This document shows, piece after piece, positions 35,172 through 43,459 of a stretch of 64,000 nucleotides of DNA. A program made the position numbers and the translations under genes. How positions within the stretch are numbered: the first letter of the stretch is position 1; the number at the start of each line of letters is the position of its first letter. Below the pieces are notes generated by a model that searched no databases, was not told where the DNA came from, and was given only the letters and a program-made list of their open reading frames with translations. Origin of the DNA: Actinokineospora iranica (lineage in GTDB: Bacteria; Actinomycetota; Actinomycetes; Mycobacteriales; Pseudonocardiaceae); the NCBI RefSeq assembly GCF_900101685.1, contig NZ_FMZZ01000008.1, positions 62,001-126,000 of the forward strand, given 5' to 3'.

Positions 35172-35249
35172 GTGTCCCCCTAGTGCGTCAGGCGGCCATG
35201 GCGATCCTGGCCCGGGCGAGATCGCGCAAATAGTAGCAGAGGTCTCGCA

Positions 35250-35258
35250 GGTATCAGT
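35250..35258. promoter_or_regulatory. GGTATCAGT motif upstream of the first MarR gene
   Basis: Part of the partial palindrome GTATCAGTACTCGTATAC. The same nonamer precedes the P450 gene. Possible autoregulatory MarR operator. Confidence 0.4.
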
Positions 35259-35338
35259 ACTCGTATACAGATGGCCGCCGGTAACGAAACCGGCCGCACC
35301 CTGCTGGGGTGCGGCCGGTTGCCCGTGTCTGGCGCGGT

Positions 35339-35797
35339 TTACTCGTCCACCAAGACCTTGATCGCGCGTTCCAGCAGTTCGGTGAGCGTTCGGCGCTCGT
35401 CGTCGGTGAACTCCGCGGAGAGCCGCTCCTCGACCGCGTGCGCCTTGACGTCCGCGCGCTTGAGCAGCGCGCTGCCCGCGCGGGTGAGCTTGGTGACGAA
35501 CACCTTCTGGTGCACGCTCGACGGGCTGCGGGTGATCAGCCCCTTGGCTTCGAGGTTGGCCAGCACGGTCGCCATCGTCTGCGGGGTGACCGCGCAGATG
35601 CGGGCGAGTTGCGCGCCCGACGCGCCGGGCAGGTAGGACAGCACGAGCAGGCCGCTGTACTGCGGGACGGTCAGCTCGAACGGGCGGAGGGCGGCGCTCT
35701 TGGCCGACATGAGGGCCTGCTCGGCGCGCTTGATCACATGGCCGGGGCGCCGGGCGATCTCCGCCTCCAGGCCTGCCATGCCAGAACGTGTAGTCAA
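35339..35797 (-). CDS. MarR-family transcriptional regulator (second of two)
   Basis: About 152 residues, starting at TTG 35797 because AGGAGG sits 6 nt before it; upstream ATGs in the frame have no such site. The winged helix region is TVPQYSGLLVLSYLPGASGA, LARICAVTPQTMATVLANLE, with wing SPSSVHQKVFV. It diverges from the FAD monooxygenase gene, so it may control that gene. The intergenic stretch holds ATGCC/GGCAT inverted arms (about 35831-35851). Similar to the other MarR gene 170 bp away. Confidence 0.9.
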   Translation of the reverse strand: MTTRSGMAGLEAEIARRPGHVIKRAEQALMSAKSAALRPFELTVPQYSGLLVLSYLPGASGAQLARICAVTPQTMATVLANLEAKGLITRSPSSVHQKVFVTKLTRAGSALLKRADVKAHAVEERLSAEFTDDERRTLTELLERAIKVLVDE

Positions 35798-36033
35798 GTC
35801 AGCCTCCTGTGGTGCAATCGAACCATGATATGCCCGCTGCCGTGGCATGACAAACGAGCGACGGCAAGTCGACTGCGTTGAACCGTTCGGCGGACAGGGT
35901 TCAGCCTAGCCCCAAAGGGCAGTGCGCAAGGTGTTCCCCTGGCGGCTGCTGTCCGGGTAAGGTCCCTCACTTGAGTAAGGAAACTGATACGGCTCCCCGT
36001 CGACAGTGGTTGCCGGGCAACCGAAGGAAGCTC

Positions 36034-37677
36034 ATGACCGGTCAGTCGGAGTCGGCCGCCGCGGCCAGCGAGCTGCCCGTTCTCGTCGTGGGAGCGGGCC
36101 CGGTCGGCCTCACCGCCGCCGCGGAGTTGCTGCGCGCGAACATCCCGGTCCGCTGTGTCGACGCGGCCGAGGGGCCGTACCAGCACAGCCGGTCGCTGGC
36201 CGCGTGGCCGCGGCTGCTGGAGATCCTGCGTGGGCTCGGCGTCGACCTGCGCGATCCGGCGCTGGGCCACCCGTGCGGCGGCCTGCGCTACTTCTCGGCC
36301 AACCGCCCGGTGCTGTCGCTGGACTTCCGCGCGCACACCCGCCCGATGATCGTCGGCCAGCCCGCGATCGAGCGGGCGCTGCTCGCCGCGCTCACCAACC
36401 GCGGCGGCTCGGTGCGGTGGCGCACCCGGCTGGTCGGACTGGAGCAGAGCGAGCACCGCGTGCGGGCCCGATTATCCGGGCCGGACGGCGGGACCGAGTG
36501 CGCCGAGTTCGCCTATGTCGTCGGAGCCGACGGCGCGGGCAGCACGGTTCGCAAACTGCTCGGCATCCCGTTCGACGGCGTCACCTACCCGATCGACTTC
36601 CTGCTCGCCGACGTCCGCCTCCACGGCGAGAACCGCGTCCTGGACGCGGACAAGGCCTACTACTTCGTCTCGGATCACGGCATCCTGGCCCTCATCGGTA
36701 TGCCGCACGGGCGTTTCCGCGTGTTCACCTCCGCGCCGCCCGGCCTCGGCCGCGCCGAGTTCGGCGCCGACCCGGACGGCGCCCTGGCTGTGGTCCAGCG
36801 GCTGCTCGACGAGCGCGGCCCCGGCGGGCTCACCGCGACCGAACCAGTGTGGTGCAGCGCTTTCGCCGTGCACGCCCGCCACGCGGGCCGGATGCGCGCG
36901 GGCCGGGTCTTCCTGGCGGGCGACGCCGCGCACGTGCACAGCCCGGCGGGCGGGCAGGGGCTCAACACCGGCGTCGGCGACGCGCACAACCTGGCCTGGA
37001 AGCTGGCCATGGTCTGGCGCGGTGGGGCCGCGCCCGCGCTGCTGGACACCTACGAGCCGGAGCGCCGCGCCGCGGTGGCCGCCGTGGTGCGCGACGCGGA
37101 CCTGCAGACCAAGGCGTGGCTGCTGCGCAACCGCGGCCTGCGGGTCGCGCGCGACCTCGCCGCCCGCGCCGTCTCGGCCATCCGGCTCGCCGATATCGGC
37201 TACCTGCCCCGGCTCGCGGGCCTGCGGGTGCGCTACCCGACCGACGCGCGCCCGCGCGACGCCCGCCGGTCGCCGTACCGGCCAGGCGCGCTGGCGCCCG
37301 CGTGGCCGGTGCTGGTGGACGGGACCGCCGTACCGCTGCGGGAAGCGCTGGACCCGGGCCGTTTCACGCTGCTGATCGACCGCCGCGGGCGCGTGCCCGG
37401 CCCGGCGTTGCGCGAGTTGGCCGATCGCGTCGCCGCCGAGTGGTCGAGCGCGGTCGACGTCCGCACGCTGTACGACGGAGAACTCCGAAGCGGGCTGTCC
37501 GAACAGGACGATAGGCGCGGCGGTCGGCTTGCGACGCTGGTGTTGATCCGCCCGGATCACTATGTGCTGGACCGGGTCGCGGAACGGCACGCGCACGTCC
37601 TGCGGAAACGACTGGAAACGCTGCTGTACCGGGAAAACGGCCGTCCGGTCGAGCCCGGCAGGCCGGTGCTCCGCTAG
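36034..37677 (+). CDS. Group A FAD-dependent aromatic-type monooxygenase
   Basis: This 547-residue PheA/TfdB/RdmE-type flavoprotein hydroxylase has an N-terminal dinucleotide-binding VVGAGPVGLTAAAEL, the DG motif in VGADGAGSTVR, and the second FAD motif GDAAHVHSPAGGQGLNTG. A thioredoxin-like C-terminal domain (about 400-547) is present. It starts at ATG 36034 after CGAAGGAAGCTC. Such enzymes use NAD(P)H and O2 to hydroxylate or epoxidise. In this setting it could tailor the chain, hydroxylate nitrogen, or be a resistance function; the divergent MarR gene suggests ligand-controlled expression. Confidence 0.9.
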   Translation: MTGQSESAAAASELPVLVVGAGPVGLTAAAELLRANIPVRCVDAAEGPYQHSRSLAAWPRLLEILRGLGVDLRDPALGHPCGGLRYFSANRPVLSLDFRAHTRPMIVGQPAIERALLAALTNRGGSVRWRTRLVGLEQSEHRVRARLSGPDGGTECAEFAYVVGADGAGSTVRKLLGIPFDGVTYPIDFLLADVRLHGENRVLDADKAYYFVSDHGILALIGMPHGRFRVFTSAPPGLGRAEFGADPDGALAVVQRLLDERGPGGLTATEPVWCSAFAVHARHAGRMRAGRVFLAGDAAHVHSPAGGQGLNTGVGDAHNLAWKLAMVWRGGAAPALLDTYEPERRAAVAAVVRDADLQTKAWLLRNRGLRVARDLAARAVSAIRLADIGYLPRLAGLRVRYPTDARPRDARRSPYRPGALAPAWPVLVDGTAVPLREALDPGRFTLLIDRRGRVPGPALRELADRVAAEWSSAVDVRTLYDGELRSGLSEQDDRRGGRLATLVLIRPDHYVLDRVAERHAHVLRKRLETLLYRENGRPVEPGRPVLR

Positions 37678-37694
37678 CCGCCGGACCTCCTGGC

Positions 37695-37721
37695 GTCATT
37701 GCCGCGTCAGTATTTCGTCAG
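37695..37721 (+). promoter_or_regulatory. Candidate SARP operator in the monooxygenase-AfsA spacer
   Basis: GTCAT at 37695, GTCAG at 37706 and GTCAG at 37717, period 11. The nearest well-supported gene start on this strand is 38088, about 370 bp away, unlike the 53-57 bp seen at the best sites. A long leader or a small unrecognised gene near 37761 is possible. Confidence 0.55.
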
Positions 37722-38087
37722 TGCTCAACGATTTGTTAATCATTGTGCTCGGTCAATGTCATGAATACTGGCGGCGCTGCGGCCGAACGCCCGAAACGCT
37801 GCGCCTTTTGGCGGGAAGGTCCGATGTTAAACATTCCCAAGACCGCCGCTTATCGCGTCCAATGGCACGTTCTCGACGTCGCTCGGAACGCGAAAATCGT
37901 TACGCTCCAACGTATTCAGGTATTCATCAGGTATAGTGGTCCAGTCCTTGACTTCGCGAGTGGATAGTAGCCATCATGCTGTTGGGGATAACACGCCCGC
38001 TGTTGACTTTGAGTTCTAATGAGAGTCAGCACATTGGTACTCGGCTCGCCTGGACGACACCGCTCAGCACGTGACAAGGGGACAACC
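37722..38087. other. AT-richer leader/spacer before the AfsA-like gene
   Basis: Clearly lower GC than its neighbours. An ATG at 37761 opens a 68-codon frame without a good ribosome site; I do not count it as a gene. AAGGGGACAACC before 38088 is a clear ribosome site. Otherwise nothing recognised. Confidence 0.5.
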
Positions 38088-38978
38088 ATGGACGCAGAGC
38101 TCCTCGACACCACCTACCTGGTGGGTGACCGGTTCGCCGCCTTCGCGACGAAGGACCGCGTCGAGACCGTGAACCGGTTCATCGGCAACGTGCGCAGCGG
38201 GTTATGCGACGGTTTAGCCGAGCCGGTCAGACTCGTGGCGGGCCAGGGAGTGGACGAGTCGGACTGGGACACCGTCCGCGCCGAGCTGTCGCGGCGCGGA
38301 CTGCTCGACCGGTTCCTGCTCCCCACCCGCCTGCCCGCCGTAGTCCCCGCCGCCGACGTGCACAAGCGCCGCGATGAGAACGTCCTGCTCGCCGACGTCG
38401 AGCGCCGCGGCCCGACGACCCTCGCCGCCCGGCTGCGCCTGTCCGACCGCAACGAGCTGGTCACCGACCACGTGACCGGCCAGCACCTGTCCGGCATGGT
38501 GGTCATCGAGGCCGGTCGGCAGTCCATCTTGGCCGCCACCAAGGCTTTCGTGTTCACCGCCAGCGCCGAGTCCGCCAGCGCCAAGTCCAACCTTGCCGAG
38601 CCCGCCGTTGCCGAGTCCGACTTCGCCATGGTGCTGGGCTCGCTGAACGTGGCCTTCGAGCGCTATGTGTTCCCGATCGCCGCCGAGCTGGTGGTCGAGC
38701 TGGTCAAGCTCGCGACCTCCAAGCCCGCGCGGATGGAGTTCACCGCCGAGGTCGTGGTGACCCAGTGCGGCGAGGTCGCCGCCCGCCTGGCCGCCGAGTT
38801 CCAGATCGTGCGCGCCCGCGGCCTGGCCCGCCAAGAGGAAACGCTGGCTGGGCGGGCGATCGAGGCGCACGCCGCCGCGGAACGCGACCACGGCCCGGTT
38901 TCCCCGCCCGCGGCGACGCGCGTGTGCGCGAGCACGGCAGGCCTGCGCTCGCCCGCGCGGGTCGGCTTGAGCTCCTGA
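38088..38978 (+). CDS. AfsA-like hotdog protein (gamma-butyrolactone/butenolide synthase type)
   Basis: This 296-residue protein has two AfsA-type hotdog repeats. Repeat one contains the family motif around HKRRDENVLLADVER and VTGQHLSGMVVIEAGRQ; repeat two starts near LGSLNVAFERYVFP. AfsA condenses a beta-ketoacyl-ACP with dihydroxyacetone phosphate to give the precursor of A-factor-type signals. The following HAD phosphatase fits the dephosphorylation step of that route. Alternatively such hotdog pairs serve in polyketide chemistry. No TetR-type butyrolactone receptor is seen in the window. Starts at ATG 38088. Confidence 0.8.
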   Translation: MDAELLDTTYLVGDRFAAFATKDRVETVNRFIGNVRSGLCDGLAEPVRLVAGQGVDESDWDTVRAELSRRGLLDRFLLPTRLPAVVPAADVHKRRDENVLLADVERRGPTTLAARLRLSDRNELVTDHVTGQHLSGMVVIEAGRQSILAATKAFVFTASAESASAKSNLAEPAVAESDFAMVLGSLNVAFERYVFPIAAELVVELVKLATSKPARMEFTAEVVVTQCGEVAARLAAEFQIVRARGLARQEETLAGRAIEAHAAAERDHGPVSPPAATRVCASTAGLRSPARVGLSS

Positions 38979-38982
38979 GCCG

Positions 38983-39678
38983 ATGGGCGCCCGCGGCGCG
39001 GCGTTCTTCGACGTCGACGAAACCCTGATCACGCTCAACAGCTGCATCGACTTCCTCGACCACCGGATGCACCGCTCGCGCGATCCCCGCGTCAGCGCGT
39101 GGCGGCTGCTCGCCCCGGTCGTCGGCCTGGACCGCGTGGAGGCGAACCGCGCCTACTTCCGGCTCTACGCCGGGCTTTCCGTCGCCTCCGTCGCCGCGCA
39201 GGGGCGGGCGTGGTTCGCCGAGGTCCGCGACCGGCTGTTCCACCAGCCGGTGCTGGCCGAGTTGCGCGCGCACAGCGCCCGCGGCGCCCGGATCGTGCTG
39301 GTGTCCGGGGCGTTTCCCGCGTGCCTTGACCCGATCGCCGCCGCGGTCGGCGCGGCGGACGTGCTCTGCTCGCTGCCAGTCGTGGCAGACGGCCGCTACA
39401 CCGGGGAAACCGAGCGCACGATGATCGGCGCGGCGAAGGCCACCGCGGCGCGGGCATACCTTGCCGCGCACGCGATCGCCGCGGCCGACTGCCACGCGTA
39501 CGGGGACCACGCCTCCGACCTGCCGATGCTCGACACCGTCGGGACGCCGGTCGTGGTCGGGGCCGACCCGGTGCTGTCCCCGCTCGCGGTGCGGCGCGGC
39601 TGGCGCGCGCTGCCTGGCCCCGCGCCGTACCGCGAGACCGTCGCCCACCACCTATCCGCGGGAGCACCACTGCCATGA
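38983..39678 (+). CDS. HAD-IB family phosphatase
   Basis: This 231-residue HAD hydrolase has motif I FFDVDETLI (the second Asp is the acid/base), motif II VLVSGAF and the metal-binding motif GDHASDLPML. The IB subfamily includes phosphoserine phosphatase and acyl-phosphate processing enzymes. It follows the AfsA-like gene by 4 bp and overlaps the start of the carboxyltransferase gene by 4 bp. Removal of phosphate from an AfsA-type butenolide phosphate is the most economical role (inference). Confidence 0.88.
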   Translation: MGARGAAFFDVDETLITLNSCIDFLDHRMHRSRDPRVSAWRLLAPVVGLDRVEANRAYFRLYAGLSVASVAAQGRAWFAEVRDRLFHQPVLAELRAHSARGARIVLVSGAFPACLDPIAAAVGAADVLCSLPVVADGRYTGETERTMIGAAKATAARAYLAAHAIAAADCHAYGDHASDLPMLDTVGTPVVVGADPVLSPLAVRRGWRALPGPAPYRETVAHHLSAGAPLP

Positions 39679-41387
39679 CCGAGATGCTGGACCAGACCCG
39701 AGCCGAGGTGATCCGGGCGCGGATCGCCGACGTGCCAGTGGGAACGTGGGTGAAGTGCGCGGGCTGCGGCGCCGGGCTCTACGGTCCCCGGCTGCGCGAG
39801 CACGCCGCCACCTGCCCCGAGTGCGGCCACCACTTCCCGCTGTCGGCGGCCGAGCGGATCGACCTGCTCGCCGACCCGGGCACGTTCACCGAGCACGACG
39901 CCGACCTCGCGGCGCTGGACCCGTTGGGGTTCACCGACAGCAAGCCTTACCCGGAGCGGGTGGCCGCCGCGGTCCGCAAGACCGGCAGGCAGGACGCGGC
40001 GCGCTGGGGGGTGGCCCGGATCAGCGGCCTGCCCGCGGTGCTCTCGGTCCTGGACTTCGGTTTCCTGGGCGGCAGCATGGGTTCGGTCGTGGGGGAGAAG
40101 GTCAGCCGCGCCGCCGAGCACGCGTTGCGCACCCGGACGCCGCTGGTCGTCTGCTCCGCCTCCGGCGGAGCCCGGATGCAGGAGGGGATCTTCTCCCTGA
40201 TGCAGATGGCGAAGACCGCCGCGTCGCTGCGCAGGCTGTCCGACGCGGGCGTGCCGTATGTGTCGGTGCTGTGCGACCCGGTGTACGGCGGTGTCAGCGC
40301 CTCGTTCGCCAGCCTCGGCGACGTGATCATCGCCGAGCGCGGTGCCCGCGCGGGCTTCGCCGGGCCGACCGTCATCGAGCAGACCATCCGGCAGAAGCTG
40401 CCCGCCGGTTTCCAGACCGCCGAGTTCCTGGTGGACAACGGGCACATCGACGCCGTGGTCGCGCGAACCGAGCTTCGGCGCGCGATCGGCCGTGTGCTGC
40501 GCTGGCACGCGGCGGACGGCGCGCCCGAGCCCGGTGAGCAGGCCGAGCCCGCCTGCGGTGTGGCCGCGGGCGCGTGGGAGACCGTGCGGCTCGCCCGCGA
40601 CCCGGGGCGCCCGCACCTGGGCGAGTACATCGCCGCGGTGTTCGACGACTTCATCGAGTTGCGCGGCGACCGGGCCCGCGAGGACGACCCGTCGATCGTC
40701 GGCGGCCTCGCGCTGCTCGACGGCGCGCCGGTCGTGGTCGTGGGGCACCGCAAGGGCCGAGGCACCACGGAGGGCGTCGCGCGCAACTTCGGGATGCCGC
40801 ACCCGTCCGGCTACCGCAAGGCAGCGCGGTTGATGCGCTACGCCGAGCGGTTCGGAATGCCGCTGGTGACCTTCATCGACACCCCGGGCGCGTTCCCCGG
40901 AATCCGCGCCGAGCAGGAGAACCAGAGCGGCGCGATCGCCGACAACCTGGCGTTGCTGGCCGGTCTCGGCACCGCCGTCGTGTCCATTGTGGTCGGTGAA
41001 GGAGGCAGCGGCGGGGCGCTCGCGCTCGGTGTCGGCGACCGGCTGCTGATGCTGTCCAACACGATCTACTCGGTCATCAGCCCGGAGGGCTGCGCGTCGA
41101 TCCTGTTCCGCGACTCCGGCCGCGCGCCGGAGGCCGCCGCGGCGCTGCGGCTGACCGCCCGGGAACTGCGCGAGTGCGGGATAGCCGACCGGATCGTCCC
41201 GGAACCGCCCGGCGGCGCCCACCTCGACCACCCGGGCACGGCCAGGGCGGTCAAGGACGCCCTGCGCCAGGAACTGGCCGAACTCCGGCAGATCCCGGTC
41301 CGGGTCCTGCTGGATTGCAGGTACCGCAGGCTGCGCGCGGCGGGCAGGTTCGCCGAGGGCAGCACCGACATCAGCGAAAGGCACTGA
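39675..41387 (+). CDS. accDA: Acetyl-CoA carboxylase carboxyltransferase, fused beta-alpha subunits
   Basis: This 570-residue single chain contains AccD then AccA. The N-terminal zinc ribbon is CAGCGA ... CPECGHHF (residues about 29-52). The beta part carries SGGARMQEGIFSLMQM; the alpha part from about residue 300 carries HPSGYRKAARLMRYAERF and TFIDTPGAFPG. The fusion is found in actinomycete secondary-metabolism clusters such as jadomycin-type loci, where it boosts malonyl-CoA. It is followed directly by accB and accC, forming a complete dedicated carboxylase. The start overlaps the HAD gene stop (ATGA). Confidence 0.92.
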   Translation: MTEMLDQTRAEVIRARIADVPVGTWVKCAGCGAGLYGPRLREHAATCPECGHHFPLSAAERIDLLADPGTFTEHDADLAALDPLGFTDSKPYPERVAAAVRKTGRQDAARWGVARISGLPAVLSVLDFGFLGGSMGSVVGEKVSRAAEHALRTRTPLVVCSASGGARMQEGIFSLMQMAKTAASLRRLSDAGVPYVSVLCDPVYGGVSASFASLGDVIIAERGARAGFAGPTVIEQTIRQKLPAGFQTAEFLVDNGHIDAVVARTELRRAIGRVLRWHAADGAPEPGEQAEPACGVAAGAWETVRLARDPGRPHLGEYIAAVFDDFIELRGDRAREDDPSIVGGLALLDGAPVVVVGHRKGRGTTEGVARNFGMPHPSGYRKAARLMRYAERFGMPLVTFIDTPGAFPGIRAEQENQSGAIADNLALLAGLGTAVVSIVVGEGGSGGALALGVGDRLLMLSNTIYSVISPEGCASILFRDSGRAPEAAAALRLTARELRECGIADRIVPEPPGGAHLDHPGTARAVKDALRQELAELRQIPVRVLLDCRYRRLRAAGRFAEGSTDISERH

Positions 41388-41389
41388 CC

Positions 41390-41939
41390 ATGTCTCCTTT
41401 GGACACCACCGCGCAACTGGCGGAGGTCCCGCGCGGACGGCTGACCCGACACGTCGAGCCGCCCCCGCGTAGCGACGGCCCACCGAGCTTCGAGGGGTTC
41501 GTGCGGTTCGACGGCGCCCAGGTCGAGGCCGTGCTGGCGGGCGCGGGCACGCTCGCGGACATCCTGGCGCGCACCGGCGCGCAGCGGATCGCGGTGTCCC
41601 TCGGCGGCATCCAGTGGGAGGTGGAGGCCCCCCACTGGCGCGCCGTCGGCTGTTCCGGTCACCCGGGAGCCGCTGCCGGAACAGGAAAGCGGGCCGGTCG
41701 GGCACCAGGTGACCGCGCCGCTGGTCGGTGTGTTCTACCAGGCCCCCGGTCCGGGCAAGCCCCCGTTCGTCGAAGTGGGCTCCGCGGTCGTGGCCGGGCA
41801 GCAGGTGGCGATCGTGGAGGCGATGAAGATGCTCAACGAGGTCGTCGCGGACCGCGCGGGTGTCATCGGGGCCGTCCTCGCCCACGACGGCGATGTGGTC
41901 GAGTACGGCCAGCCGCTGTTCCGCATCGACCCGGCCTGA
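41390..41939 (+). pseudogene. accB: accB, biotin carboxyl carrier protein, with a one-base frameshift
   Basis: From ATG 41390 the frame encodes MSPLDTTAQLAEVPRG to GGIQWEVEA, the typical BCCP N-terminal region. It then runs out of phase within a run of six C at 41628-41633. Removing one C restores EAPTGAPSAVPVTREPLPEQ and continues into the biotinyl domain TAPLVGVFYQAPGPGKPPF with the biotin Lys in VEAMKMLNEV, ending at 41939. The corrected protein would have 182 residues. As given, only a short biotinyl domain from an internal GTG at 41709 could be made. A sequencing error in the homopolymer is as likely as a real mutation. Confidence 0.85.
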
Positions 41940-41951
41940 GGAGTGTCCATA

Positions 41952-43328
41952 ATGGATGGGATCGGCAAGGTCCTGGTGTGCAACCGGGGCGAGATCGCCG
42001 TGCGGGTGATCCGGGCGTGCCGCGAGCTGGGCATTCCCAGTGCGGTGGCGTATTCGGCCGCGGACTCCGACTCGCGGGCGGTGCGGCTGGCCGACGAGGC
42101 CGTCTGCGTCGGGCCGGGCCCGTCGCCGCGCAGCTACCTCAACGTGCCAGCGCTCGTGCACGCCGCGGGCAAGGTCGGCGCGGACGCGGTGCACCCGGGG
42201 TACGGCTTCCTCTCCGAGGACGCCCACTTCGCCCGGGTCTGCGGCGATCTCGGCATCACCTTCATCGGGCCGACGCCCGAGGTGATCACCGCGATGGGCG
42301 ACAAGACCAACGCCCGCCGCGCGATGGCCGCCGCGGGCCTGCCGGTGCCGCCGGGCAGCGAGGACCCGCTCAGCGGCCCGGCCGAGGCGGCCGAGCGGGC
42401 CGCCGAGATCGGCTACCCGGTGATCCTCAAGGCGGCGGCGGGCGGCGGCGGCAAGGGGATGCGCGTCGTGCACCGGCCGGAAGACCTCGCCGACGCGCTC
42501 GCCGACGTCGCGCACACCGCCCGCACCATCTTCCTGGACGACCGGGTGTACCTGGAGTCGTTCATCACCGCCGCCCGGCACGTCGAGGTGCAGATCCTCG
42601 GCGACCAGCACGGCTCGATCGTGCACCTGGGTGAGCGGGACTGCTCCATCCAGCGCCGCCAGCAGAAGCTGGTCGAGGAGTCACCGTCCACTGTGCTCAG
42701 TGCCGAGATGCGCGAGCGGATGTGCGCGGCGGCGGTGGCGGGCGCGCGGGCGGTCGGCTACTCCAGCGCGGGCACCGTGGAGTTCCTGGTCGACCCGGCG
42801 GCTGAGTTCTACTTCATGGAGATGAACAGCCGCATCCAGGTCGAGCACCCGGTGACCGAGGTCCGCAGCGGCGTCGACCTGGTGGCCTGGATGATCCGGG
42901 TCGCCGCGGGCGAGCCGCTGGCCTTCGGCCAAGCCGACATCGCCATGACCGGCCACGCGATCGAGTGCCGGATCAACTCCGAGGACGCGGCCAACGGCTG
43001 GGCTGGCTCGTTCGGGACGCTGGAGCGGTTCGTCCCGCCCGCGGGCCCCGGCGTGCGGGTGGACACCCACGGGTTCCCCGGCTACCGCATCCCGCCGTAC
43101 TACGACTCGCTGCTGGCCAAGGTGATCGTGCACGCGGACACCCGCGCGGAGGCGATGGCCAGGATGGACCGGGCGCTGGCCGAGTTCGACTGCGCCGGGG
43201 TCGCCACCACCATCGGGTTCCACCGGGCGCTGATGGCGCACCCCCGGTTCCGGGCAGGCACCCACCGGCTCGATTTCGTGGAGAATCACCTCACGGCGAC
43301 GGGGGAATTGAGCGACACCGAGCTCTGA
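41952..43328 (+). CDS. accC: Biotin carboxylase subunit of acetyl-CoA carboxylase
   Basis: This 458-residue protein starts at ATG 41952 with GAGGAG 8-13 nt upstream (a GTG three codons earlier is less likely). The ATP-grasp fold has VLVCNRGEIAVRVIRAC at the start, the Gly-rich loop KAAAGGGGKGMRVV, the HVEVQILGD motif, EMNSRIQVEHPVTE with catalytic Arg and Glu, and RINSED. It carboxylates biotin on AccB using bicarbonate and ATP. Together with the upstream fused carboxyltransferase and accB it supplies malonyl-CoA to the PKS and fatty-acid enzymes of the cluster. A strong terminator follows. Confidence 0.95.
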   Translation: MDGIGKVLVCNRGEIAVRVIRACRELGIPSAVAYSAADSDSRAVRLADEAVCVGPGPSPRSYLNVPALVHAAGKVGADAVHPGYGFLSEDAHFARVCGDLGITFIGPTPEVITAMGDKTNARRAMAAAGLPVPPGSEDPLSGPAEAAERAAEIGYPVILKAAAGGGGKGMRVVHRPEDLADALADVAHTARTIFLDDRVYLESFITAARHVEVQILGDQHGSIVHLGERDCSIQRRQQKLVEESPSTVLSAEMRERMCAAAVAGARAVGYSSAGTVEFLVDPAAEFYFMEMNSRIQVEHPVTEVRSGVDLVAWMIRVAAGEPLAFGQADIAMTGHAIECRINSEDAANGWAGSFGTLERFVPPAGPGVRVDTHGFPGYRIPPYYDSLLAKVIVHADTRAEAMARMDRALAEFDCAGVATTIGFHRALMAHPRFRAGTHRLDFVENHLTATGELSDTEL

Positions 43329-43338
43329 CCCGCAACAG

Positions 43339-43375
43339 CCGAATACCGGGCGCGCTCCCCGCGCCCGGTATTCGG
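43339..43375. terminator. Strong terminator after accC
   Basis: Perfect 16-bp stem CCGAATACCGGGCGCG / CGCGCCCGGTATTCGG with a 5-nt loop, followed by CGTTGTCTCATTT. Confidence 0.9.
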
Positions 43376-43415
43376 CGTTGTCTCATTTCCGGATAAAGCT
43401 GTGGGAAAGAAAGAA

Positions 43416-43441
43416 CCCCGCCTTTCCGGAGAAAGGCGGGG
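43416..43441 (-). terminator. Terminator of the SARP gene
   Basis: CCCCGCCTTTC pairs with GAAAGGCGGGG around CGGA; on the minus strand it is followed by TTCTTTCTTTCCC. It lies 19 bp after the SARP stop. Confidence 0.85.
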
Positions 43442-43459
43442 CTGGTGGGGAGTCGGCGC

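Noticed and set aside
37743..37967. Small ORF downstream of the SARP-type operator
   Set aside because: No good ribosome site and a composition unlike its neighbours; kept only as a possibility in the findings.
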